Source: Candidatus Parcubacteria bacterium (GTDB taxonomy: Bacteria > Patescibacteriota > Minisyncoccia > JAHIHE01 > JAGLIN01). Taken from it: 21,256 nucleotides of DNA. The position numbers and the translations under genes were made by a program. How positions within the stretch are numbered: position 1 is the stretch's first letter; each line of letters starts with the position of its first letter. The stretch is taken from assembly GCA_023142975.1 (NCBI GenBank), contig JAGLIN010000028.1, forward strand, positions 1 to 21,256, given 5' to 3'. Of this stretch, positions 6,423 through 12,643 are shown in pieces. Under the pieces are notes generated by a model. It was not told the origin of the DNA, made no database searches, and saw only the letters and a program-made list of their open reading frames with translations.

Positions 6423-7052
6423 TTACGCCTTAGAATAATGTTCAATGACTAAATGAATATCAACGCCAAGATCAATTTCTTTCTCAACGGGAAAAGAAAT
6501 GACTTTGCCTTGAAGTTTTTGGTATTCCAAAGATAGCCAAGATGGAGTTTTATAATTTTTCAATGTCTTTTTTAAGTCTTGAAAACAAGCTCCGTTTTCA
6601 TTTTTAATTGAAATCATATCACCCTCTTTGACAAGGCAGGAAGGGATGTCTACTTTTTTTCCATTTAATAAAAAATGTCCGTGATTAACTAACTGTCTTG
6701 CTTTATTTCTTGAATCTGCCAGCCCGAGACGATAAACAACATTGTCTAATCTTCTTTCTAATAAACTGGACAATAAGCTTCCCGTATTGCCTTTCGCCTT
6801 GCTCGCCATTTCGTAATATTTTCTGAATTGCTTTTCTAAAATCCCGTATGTTCTTTTGACTTTTTGCTTCTCTCTTAACTGAATTCCATACTCCGAAAGA
6901 CCCATTCTTCTTTTTGACTGTCCATGCTCGCCCGGCGCGTAAGGTCTCTTGATCATCGCGCATTTTACGCCATAGCAACGCTCGCCTTTCAAAAAAAGCT
7001 TCTTTCCTTCTCTTCTGCATTTTTTACATTTTGGACTTAAATCTCTAGCCAT
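6423..7052 (-). CDS. rpsD: 30S ribosomal protein S4 (zinc-binding form)
   Basis: 209 residues, normal length. The N-terminus carries C-x2-C (C9, C12) and C-x4-C (C26, C31), the zinc-binding version of S4, followed by RPYAPGEHGQ. The S4 RNA-binding domain (about 98-160) contains LLERRLDNVVYRLGLADSRN followed by KARQLVNHGHFLLNGKKVDI. S4 nucleates small-subunit assembly on 16S rRNA and in several bacteria also represses its own operon. It lies between rpsK and rpoA, the normal order. No Shine-Dalgarno is visible. Confidence 0.97.
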   Translation of the reverse strand: MARDLSPKCKKCRREGKKLFLKGERCYGVKCAMIKRPYAPGEHGQSKRRMGLSEYGIQLREKQKVKRTYGILEKQFRKYYEMASKAKGNTGSLLSSLLERRLDNVVYRLGLADSRNKARQLVNHGHFLLNGKKVDIPSCLVKEGDMISIKNENGACFQDLKKTLKNYKTPSWLSLEYQKLQGKVISFPVEKEIDLGVDIHLVIEHYSKA

Positions 7053-7130
7053 AGATGTTTATTATATATTATAGCGATACTTTGCTTGTCTTATTATTTG
7101 TTACAGAATTTCCAGTATCAACATTGTTTA

Positions 7131-7278
7131 AATTTTTAATTTTATACTTTTTAATTTTTAAAATAATGTTTAATGATCAAAATTTTAAATTTACCTATCA
7201 TTCATTTTTTAAAAGATAAATTTAGAAATTGAGAATTAAGATTTATTTAAAAATTACAAAATTAAAAATTACAAAATT
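7131..7278. repeat. A+T foldback between rpsK and rpsD
   Basis: The left arm (AATTTTTAATTTTATAC..., from 7131) pairs imperfectly with the right arm ending at 7278, which holds two tandem copies of AAAAATTACAAAATT. Complexity is low, so part of the match may be compositional. The same AAATTACAAAATTAAAAATT string occurs on the minus strand at about 3451-3475, upstream of the SpoU start. Confidence 0.6.
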
Positions 7279-7285
7279 TCACTCC

Positions 7286-7726
7286 CTACATTCTTCTCGG
7301 TTTTGGAGGTCGGCAACCGTTATGCGGAATTGGCGTCGTATCAGTTATAGAAACAATGTTAATACCGTTAGAAGCAATCGCTCTGACGGCAGACTCTCTG
7401 CCACTGCCAATTCCTTTTACATATACATCAACTTCTTTGAGTCCTATTTTTTTCACTCTTTCAAATAAAGAGTTTACGATATTAGTGGCTGCGTATGGCG
7501 TTGCCTTTTTAGCTCCTTTAAAACCTAAAAGACCAGCGCTGGACCAGGCAATCAAACCGCCGCTCAAATCCGTTAGCGTGACAATAGTATTGTTGTAAGT
7601 TGATTTAATATGCATCTTTCCTTTTGCAACATTTTTTCTTCTGGTTTTTTTCAACGCTTTTCCGGGAGCATTTTTAGATCCATCTTTATCCTTACTTCCA
7701 ATTTTTATTACTCTTCTTTTTCCCAT
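7286..7726 (-). CDS. rpsK: 30S ribosomal protein S11
   Basis: 146 residues. The conserved body starts near KGKMHIKSTYNNTIVTLTDL and includes GLLGFKGAKKATPYAA, VDVYVKGIGSGRESAVRAI and the end TPIPHNGCRPPKPRRM. The N-terminal 35 residues are a basic extension (MGKRRVIKIGSKDKDGS...), longer than in most bacteria, whose S11 is about 129 residues. S11 lies on the 30S platform near the mRNA exit. Gene order rpsM-rpsK-rpsD is standard. No Shine-Dalgarno is visible. Confidence 0.97.
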   Translation of the reverse strand: MGKRRVIKIGSKDKDGSKNAPGKALKKTRRKNVAKGKMHIKSTYNNTIVTLTDLSGGLIAWSSAGLLGFKGAKKATPYAATNIVNSLFERVKKIGLKEVDVYVKGIGSGRESAVRAIASNGINIVSITDTTPIPHNGCRPPKPRRM

Positions 7727-7766
7727 TGTTTATTTATAATTATAAATCAAATTGTTAAATTGCTCT

Positions 7767-7926
7767 ATTGTTAAATTATTATGCGTAGCGTAATTGTAGA
7801 AACTTATAGAAACTCGTAGAAATTTATAGAAATTAAATTGTTGTTTTCTAATGACAATTAATTACAATTAGTTTCTACGAATTTCAATCAATTTCTAAGT
7901 GTTGCTATGCACAACAATTTAACAAT
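7767..7926. repeat. Foldback repeat, family 1 copy B, with outer terminal arms
   Basis: The largest copy, filling most of the rpsM-rpsK gap. Outer arms: ATTGTTAAATTATTATGCG (from 7767) against a right end whose reverse complement is ATTGTTAAATTGTTGTGCAT. Inner arms: four direct 10-base units at 7797-7836 (TAGAAACTTA, TAGAAACTCG, TAGAAATTTA, TAGAAATTAA) pair with related units on the other side to about 7897. The sequence at the centre is shared with copies A and D. Confidence 0.9.
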
Positions 7927-7932
7927 ACAATT

Positions 7933-8322
7933 TTATGTTTTCTCGCTCGCATTCTTCCTTCCGCTCCCAGCTGTTCTTCTCACATTTCCTCTCACCGTTC
8001 TATTATTTGTTTTAGTTCTTTGTCCCCTCGTCGGCAATCCCTTGGAATGCCTTGTCCCTCTATAACACCCTATTTCTTTCAGTCTTTTAATATTCATCAT
8101 GATAATCCGTCTGAGCTCTCCTTCTGTTTTAAACTCTTTTTCAATAATCTTTTGAATTTTACTGACCTCTTCAAGAGTAATCTCTTTTGCTCTTTTGTCA
8201 AAACCAATATTAGCCGCTTTTAAAATTTTTCTACTAGAAAAAACGCCTACGCCTTTTATGTAGGTTAAAGCGATTTCTATTCTCTTTTCTTCTGGAATAT
8301 TAATCCCTAAAATTCTTGGCAT
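7933..8322 (-). CDS. rpsM: 30S ribosomal protein S13
   Basis: 129 residues. Diagnostic segments are MPRILGINIPEEKRIEIALT followed by YIKGVG at the N-terminus, MNIKRLKEIGCYRGTRHSKG, and LPTRGQRTKTNNRT in the basic C-terminal tail that reaches the tRNA sites. S13 forms bridges to the large subunit in the 30S head. It follows rpmJ and precedes rpsK in the standard order. The last residues (GSGRKNASEKT) are a variable tail. No Shine-Dalgarno. Confidence 0.97.
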   Translation of the reverse strand: MPRILGINIPEEKRIEIALTYIKGVGVFSSRKILKAANIGFDKRAKEITLEEVSKIQKIIEKEFKTEGELRRIIMMNIKRLKEIGCYRGTRHSKGLPTRGQRTKTNNRTVRGNVRRTAGSGRKNASEKT

Positions 8323-8334
8323 TAAACAGTAGTT

Positions 8335-8417
8335 AGTATTAAGTAACCAGTATTAAACACTAAACATAGATATTTATCTTGCTTAATCTTAATATTTACT
8401 ACTTGATGCTTAATACT
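8335..8417. repeat. Foldback between rpmJ and rpsM
   Basis: AGTATTAAG (8335-8343) is the exact reverse complement of CTTAATACT (8409-8417). The intervening sequence continues to pair imperfectly, and ATAGATATTTATCTTG marks the turn. It fills the gap of about 98 bases between the two genes. The sequence differs from family 1. Confidence 0.65.
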
Positions 8418-8420
8418 TAT

Positions 8421-8534
8421 TTACCCTTGTCTCTGCTTATGTTTTGGATTAGAACAAACAACATAAATTCTTCTTTTACGCCTTACTATTTTACATTTGT
8501 CACAGAATTTTTTAACTGAGGCTCTTACTTTCAT
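8421..8534 (-). CDS. rpmJ: 50S ribosomal protein L36 (zinc-ribbon form)
   Basis: 37 residues, typical for this smallest ribosomal protein. It begins MKVRASVKKFCDKCKIVRRK and continues R-R-I-Y-V-V-C-S-N-P-K-H-K-Q-R-Q-G. The C-x2-C (C12, C15), C28 and H33 form the zinc site of the C+ type. It lies between infA and rpsM, the usual place. The start is ATG at 8534-8532, with no Shine-Dalgarno. Confidence 0.96.
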   Translation of the reverse strand: MKVRASVKKFCDKCKIVRRKRRIYVVCSNPKHKQRQG

Positions 8535-8607
8535 AATATTACTAAACATTAACAAACTTTCTTAAAAACTTTTTATTTTCATCATTCATATCAACCCAAG
8601 TAATAAA

Positions 8608-8708
8608 CAGAAATTTATGGAAATTCATAGAAACTTGTTGAAATTAATTGCCCATGGAAAACAACAATTTAATTTCTACAAATTTCTATAAGTTTCTACT
8701 AATTTCCA
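8608..8708. repeat. Foldback repeat, family 1 copy D (infA-rpmJ gap)
   Basis: Arms of about 50 bases, from CAGAAATTTATGGAAATTC to AAGTTTCTACTAATTTCCA, with the turn near CCCATGG (8651-8657). Read on the minus strand it contains TAGAAATTAAATTGTTGTTT, present identically in copy B on the plus strand, so the two copies lie in opposite orientation. It ends 4 bases before the infA stop. Confidence 0.88.
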
Positions 8709-8711
8709 CTA

Positions 8712-8921
8712 CTATCCTCTTCTCACAATCCTCCCCTTCGTCAAATCGTAGGGACTCATTTCAATAATCACTTTGTCCCCAGGCAATATTTTTATATAAT
8801 TCATTCTCATCTTTCCAGAAATATGGGCCAGCAATTCATGCCCGTCATTAATTTCTACTTTAAATTTCGTTCCAGGCAAAACTTCGGTTACGCTTCCTTC
8901 TACTTGTATTATTTCTTTCAT
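8712..8921 (-). CDS. infA: Translation initiation factor IF-1
   Basis: 69 residues, close to the usual 72, a single OB-fold. Signature segments are IQVEGSVTEVLPGTKFKVEI, ELLAHISGKMRMNYIKILPG and the end DLTKGRIVRRG (family pattern Y-D-L-T-K-G-R-I-x-x-R). IF-1 binds the 30S A-site and works with IF-2 and IF-3. It heads the infA-rpmJ-rpsM-rpsK-rpsD-rpoA-rplQ row; the usual upstream neighbours (secY, adk, map) are not in this window. A TATAAT lies at 8942-8937, too near the start codon and without a good -35, so I do not call it a promoter. Confidence 0.96.
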   Translation of the reverse strand: MKEIIQVEGSVTEVLPGTKFKVEINDGHELLAHISGKMRMNYIKILPGDKVIIEMSPYDLTKGRIVRRG

Positions 8922-8970
8922 AACGGATTATTGAAAATTATAAAATTTATACTTTAAGACTTTTTTACTT

Positions 8971-9104
8971 TGTCATTCCAGAATTTTTTCTGGAATGAAG
9001 CGAAAGAAAAAATATCTGGGATCCAGTAAATCTCATTTAACAAACTATTACGATAAATATTGTTTATTGAGATAAATCAGATTCCCTTCTTCAAGGGAAT
9101 GACA
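8971..9104. repeat. Terminal-inverted-repeat element, TGTCATTCC...GGAATGACA
   Basis: This is the main content of the 362-base gap between infA and the 593-residue gene. TGTCATTCC (8971-8979) and GGAATGACA (9096-9104) are exact inverted ends. The left end folds on itself (CATTCCAGAA / TTCTGGAATG) and an inner pair ATCTCA...TGAGAT surrounds the centre. At 9196-9220 a single arm TGTCATCCTGAGCTTGCCGA occurs without a partner. A small perfect hairpin CAACTAGT/ACTAGTTG lies at 9131-9149. No gene is seen in this gap. Confidence 0.75.
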
Positions 9105-9283
9105 ACATTTTTTATTCGTAAATAAAACAACAACTAGTATCACTAGTTGAGTTTGATACTTTAAAATAATATTTACTTTTATTCTACGCTTAATTTGTCA
9201 TCCTGAGCTTGCCGAAGAATATCTATATCATAGTTTAACAAACTCACTATAATACAATCTAAATCAACCGCTTTCGTAGTCTA

Positions 9284-11065
9284 CTACATAGAACTATTTA
9301 TGTCAATAGTTATATTTATTTTATCTGAAGATGATGGAATGCTTTTTACCCAAAATGGCCAAAAGCCTACATCTGTCGTCTTAATTCCTTTCATATTAAC
9401 AAAATATTTTCGTAATTCCAACTCATTCTTTCCAGCTATTTCATCTTTTATTTTGTCAATATCAACTTTGGCAGTTGAATTTTGGCTAACAGAAATAGGC
9501 ATAGATATTTTTCCATTTTCGTCCTTATTTACTTCTCCAATTTCATATTTTCTACTCCCTTCAACAAGTTCTATCTCACTGCTCAAATCTGAATTAATCT
9601 TTTCGCTTATTAAATCATCAAGATCATTTTTAGCCACAAGAAGAGCCGTGGTTTTTACCAAAACAGTCATTTGAAAGCTATCCACAACATCACCAGTTTT
9701 AACATCATCTTTAATTTTAATTTCTTCGTTCTGTTCTAAATATTCCAACAACACATACTCGTCTGAAATTTTGTCAGAAAATTCTTTCTCGTTTTTTTCC
9801 TTCACAACTTTTACAAGCTTCTCTTTAGCTGTAAGATAATCGCTGTCTGAAAAAGACAAGACTTCTTTATCAATTCCACCAGACATTGTCTGTTCTGATC
9901 TAGCGTAAAGACAGGAAAATTTCCAGCTATTTAACTCTTGGAGTTTAGGTATGGTAAAGGATGTGCTGTTTATATTGTAACTTTCGCCAGGTTCTTCGGC
10001 CACAACATCCGCTATAACGCTTCCTGGAATAATCTTATCTTCAGGCTTAGTAAAACCAGCTATCTTAACTGCTTTATTTATTCTAAATATTTTGCCTTCC
10101 TTGGAGAGAAATCTAGTATTAATAACTAAAGTTTGCGGACCAGTGGAGCACTCATTATAAATTGTAATCTTTCCCGCTGCTTTTTCTGTAATATGCTTTT
10201 TTCCCGTGGCTGGATAATCACCGCTTTCTTCATTTATAATATCTATTTTTTCAGATGGAATTTTATTGCTCACGGAATCAATGCTATCTATTAGTTCATC
10301 AGCGACAAATTCAAAATCGTATGTTAATGCTTCTGTTTTCAAAGTAATAACTATATCTGATCTAGGAAGCACAAACCCAAAAATTGCCAACGCAGTAATA
10401 AGACAAACAATAATAAATCCAATAAAAAATTTGGAGCTTAACGAGGGAAGCAAACTTATATTTCTTCTATTTCGCCTTTTTGGCTTTTCAAAATCATTTA
10501 CTCTAACGACGTTTGCGTTTCTGCTATCTTCTTTATTTTTATTTTCGTTTTGATTAAATCCATCTTGCTGAAGCAAATTTTCCTCTTTTTCTTTTCTTAT
10601 TTCTTTGATTGCGCTATTAGCGCCATCATCAACATCGGCTTTTTTTACTTTTATGATGTCGCGCATTTTAATTTTGCTTTCAGATTTTTCGCTTTCTGAA
10701 TTTTCAACAAAAGAAACTTTTAAAACGCTATCATCGCTATCATCGCTATCATCGCTATCATTTCCTTCGCTTAACTTTTCCTCCGATTCATCTATCAAAT
10801 CTTTTATAGAGCTTGACTGATTTTCAATTTTATTGTCTGTTTTAAAATACTCGTTATCGTCAATTGTAACTATTGAAATATTCTTTCCAAGCTCTTTTGC
10901 GTTCATTCTAAGCACCTTTAGGTTTATTAAATCCTGAAGAATCATAGCGCTTTCTGGAATAATCAGTGTTATTTCTTTTGCTTCGCATTTTTTAATTTTA
11001 TCAATTATAAAATCTATTTCATCATCCGCGTTTAAATGGATTATTTTTTGTTTTTTATTTTCCAT
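9284..11065 (-). CDS. Large single-pass membrane protein, baseplate-J-like external part
   Basis: 593 residues. The N-terminal globular part (about 5-70) has alternating strands and helices (KIIHLNADDEIDFIIDKIKK, EITLIIPESAMILQDLINLK). Residues 75-205 are low-complexity, acidic then basic, including three D-D-S units from a 9-base tandem repeat. One membrane span (about 213-233) follows the basic stretch RRNRRNISLLP, giving cytoplasmic-N, outside-C topology. The outer part (234-593) includes AAGKITIYNECS, a T-R-F-L-S-K-E-G-K-I-F-R-I strand and VIADVVAEEPGESYNINST, a pattern seen in baseplate-J-like domains. Family members of this layout are common in Patescibacteria and lack a known function. 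A cell-surface structural or signalling role is inferred. It lies upstream of infA on the same strand. Confidence 0.65.
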   Translation of the reverse strand: MENKKQKIIHLNADDEIDFIIDKIKKCEAKEITLIIPESAMILQDLINLKVLRMNAKELGKNISIVTIDDNEYFKTDNKIENQSSSIKDLIDESEEKLSEGNDSDDSDDSDDSVLKVSFVENSESEKSESKIKMRDIIKVKKADVDDGANSAIKEIRKEKEENLLQQDGFNQNENKNKEDSRNANVVRVNDFEKPKRRNRRNISLLPSLSSKFFIGFIIVCLITALAIFGFVLPRSDIVITLKTEALTYDFEFVADELIDSIDSVSNKIPSEKIDIINEESGDYPATGKKHITEKAAGKITIYNECSTGPQTLVINTRFLSKEGKIFRINKAVKIAGFTKPEDKIIPGSVIADVVAEEPGESYNINSTSFTIPKLQELNSWKFSCLYARSEQTMSGGIDKEVLSFSDSDYLTAKEKLVKVVKEKNEKEFSDKISDEYVLLEYLEQNEEIKIKDDVKTGDVVDSFQMTVLVKTTALLVAKNDLDDLISEKINSDLSSEIELVEGSRKYEIGEVNKDENGKISMPISVSQNSTAKVDIDKIKDEIAGKNELELRKYFVNMKGIKTTDVGFWPFWVKSIPSSSDKINITIDINSSM

Positions 11066-11093
11066 GGGTTTTATTTATTTTTATAATTATAGA

Positions 11094-11234
11094 ACTTCCT
11101 CGTTTCTGTCATTTCGAGCCCTTTAAGGCGAGAAATCTAAAAATAATACTATGCAGAAATAATATTTATATTAAGATAGTTTTTAGATTCCTCAATCGCT
11201 TCACTCATTTCGAAATGACATAAAGTGAGGAAGT
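11094..11234. repeat. Nested inverted-repeat element, TGTCATTTCGA type
   Basis: Outer ends ACTTCCTC (11094-11101) / GAGGAAGT (11227-11234); next pair TGTCATTTCGA (11107-11117) / TCGAAATGACA (11210-11220), exact over 11; inner pair AAATCTAAAAA / TTTTTAGATT. It fills the gap between the winged-helix gene and the 593-residue gene. Confidence 0.85.
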
Positions 11235-11241
11235 CCTAATT

Positions 11242-11817
11242 TTAAATTCCTTTCATCCTATCTATTAAAATTCTATGCGGACCTTCTAAAATATTAATTA
11301 CGAATTTATCAAACATCCCTTTTCTGTATCTGAATTCGTCTGTGCTCATACAGACATAATTTACTCCTTTGCCGGCTTCTGCTTCAATGACAGATAGAAA
11401 AGTTTTTAGTTTGCTCTTATTAAGATGCTCGCCAACTATCATAATATCAATTTTACTTTTATCGGAATTTATAAACACACCCGAGATTAGCAAGAACCTG
11501 ACTTGTCCTAATTTTAATACTTGTGACTTAATTTTATCTGACGATGACGGGCTTGTTTTGAAAATTATTTTTTTTAATTCATCATAAAAAATAAAATCGC
11601 GGTTTATATGGTAATATATTTTTCCAGCTTTTTTTCTGGAAAGCAAAAACTTAATTTTCACTAAATTATTAATTTCTTTTCTACTTGTCGCTGAATTTGT
11701 TTTTGATTTTTGCGCCGCTTCGCTTAAAAGATATTCGCTATCTGGATTATTCAAAAACAGCCGCAAAAATTTAATTTCCGCTTTAGAACGAAATAATTTT
11801 TCCAAAACTTCCGGCAT
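11242..11817 (-). CDS. Winged-helix protein with degenerate nucleotidyltransferase-like domain
   Basis: 191 residues. Residues about 5-80 form a winged helix-turn-helix: KAEIKFLRLFLNNPDSEYLL, LSEAAQKSKTNSATSRKEIN (recognition helix region), and the wing KKAGKIYYHINRDF. Residues about 105-180 (VRFLLISGVFINSDKSKIDI...) resemble a minimal nucleotidyltransferase core of the MNT type, but the G-S and D-x-D catalytic residues are not clearly present, so activity is doubtful. It is most likely a DNA-binding regulator, with the second domain binding nucleotide or mediating assembly. Its predicted promoter lies far upstream, so the long perfect hairpin at 11842-11943 would be in its 5' untranslated leader. 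It is followed by the 593-residue gene on the same strand after a foldback. Confidence 0.6.
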   Translation of the reverse strand: MPEVLEKLFRSKAEIKFLRLFLNNPDSEYLLSEAAQKSKTNSATSRKEINNLVKIKFLLSRKKAGKIYYHINRDFIFYDELKKIIFKTSPSSSDKIKSQVLKLGQVRFLLISGVFINSDKSKIDIMIVGEHLNKSKLKTFLSVIEAEAGKGVNYVCMSTDEFRYRKGMFDKFVINILEGPHRILIDRMKGI

Positions 11818-11841
11818 GTGTTTTTTAAATGTTTAAATTTT

Positions 11842-11943
11842 TGGAGTGTCAAACGAGTCGCAACGAAGTTTGACCGAAGTCTCGCTCAAATTTAATCCCA
11901 CGATATTTCAGTTGAACTTCGTTGCGACTCGTTTGACACTCCA
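11842..11943. repeat. Inverted repeat with 29-bp perfect arms
   Basis: Positions 11842-11870 and 11915-11943 are perfect reverse complements (begins TGGAGTGTCAAACGAGTCG; ends CGACTCGTTTGACACTCCA). The centre is 44 bases. It is clearly richer in G+C than its surroundings and ends 25 bases upstream of the winged-helix gene. Confidence 0.95.
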
Positions 11944-11959
11944 CGATGTAACAATATTT

Positions 11960-11989
11960 ATTATACCAATAAATAAAAATAAACGCCAA
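11960..11989 (-). promoter_or_regulatory. Possible extended -10 promoter for the winged-helix gene
   Basis: Minus strand TGGTATAAT (TATAAT 11965-11960), with a weak -35, TTGGCG (11989-11984), 18 bases away. The transcript would start near 11953 and run through the 29-bp hairpin at 11842-11943 before the start codon. Confidence 0.4.
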
Positions 11990-12082
11990 TTTTTTTATTC
12001 CACTGCTGGTTCCATAGTCTCCGCAGAGCTTACCGTTGGTTCAATGTCTCTGACTTGAACCTTTTGTTTCTTCTTAAAAAAT

Positions 12083-12631
12083 CTAATCTTCTAATTTTCT
12101 TATCCCATCTTTATACCACGGCATGGCAATCTCTTTTGCCTTCTTTGATGTTATTCTTTTAAACATCCAATTAAATTTATCCCTGACTTCTTTTTTACCA
12201 ATTTCAACTGATAATTTTTCTATAAAATAATCAACGTTATTTTCAAAAAAACTAATCGAATCCGCATCTTTCAAAATGTTTTGTTCTTCATTCCCTCCTA
12301 CTTCGTGTTTGCTTACGAGCATTTTTACTTTATTTATAAAACCGTCTTCTGCTCCCTGTTTTTTCAGAAAATTACCGATAATCTCCGCGCTTTTTTCCTG
12401 ATGATCTTCAACATGTTTTTTATCCAAGAATCCCTCTTTATTACCTTTTATTCCTTTAAGCTTGTCTTTTTTAAAAGCTCTTTCAATATCATGAGCAACC
12501 GCAGCAATTAGCATTGCCTCGTCAGATTGCGGATATATTCTTTTCATCCAAAACACGGTTCTAAGGGCATGCCTGCTAGATTTTGGAGAAGATTCTTGCA
12601 CAAATTGTTCAACTTTTTTATAAAAATCCAT
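12083..12631 (-). CDS. HD-domain metal-dependent phosphohydrolase
   Basis: 182 residues from ATG 12631 (a TTG two codons earlier is less likely). HD-superfamily ligands are visible in order: H21 (SRHALR), H47-D48 (VAHDIER), H77 in HVEDHQEKSAEIIG, H109 (KHEVGG) and D122/D124 (KDADSISFFE). Such proteins hydrolyse phosphate esters or nucleotides with a bound metal pair; the substrate is unknown. It starts 12 bases after the recQ stop on the same strand, so it is very likely co-transcribed with recQ and possibly involved in nucleotide or repair metabolism. Cytoplasmic; no membrane segment. Confidence 0.85.
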   Translation of the reverse strand: MDFYKKVEQFVQESSPKSSRHALRTVFWMKRIYPQSDEAMLIAAVAHDIERAFKKDKLKGIKGNKEGFLDKKHVEDHQEKSAEIIGNFLKKQGAEDGFINKVKMLVSKHEVGGNEEQNILKDADSISFFENNVDYFIEKLSVEIGKKEVRDKFNWMFKRITSKKAKEIAMPWYKDGIRKLED

Positions 12632-12643
12632 ATTCAAAAAAAT

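Noticed and set aside
7797..7897. Possible CRISPR array (10-base TAGAAA units)
   Set aside because: The units are directly adjacent with no unique spacers, and the two halves are inverted, so it is a foldback.
8937..8942. TATAAT upstream of infA as a promoter
   Set aside because: The implied start lies within about 10 bases of the start codon and no acceptable -35 is found.
9300..9674. 124-residue plus-strand open frame, and similar frames at 18070-18531 and 19880-20188
   Set aside because: They are antisense shadows of long, well-supported genes; their serine/phenylalanine-rich composition comes from the opposite strand's K/E codons.
11846..12058. 70-residue plus-strand open frame
   Set aside because: It is largely a translation of the 29-bp inverted repeat and then the complement of non-coding sequence.
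12001..12070. Minus-strand open stretch reading ...KKKQKVQVRDIEPTVSSAE... after the HD-domain gene
   Set aside because: It has no start codon (a stop lies just upstream in frame) and no recognised family. It could be a decayed gene end or a frameshifted tail, but the evidence is too thin to list.
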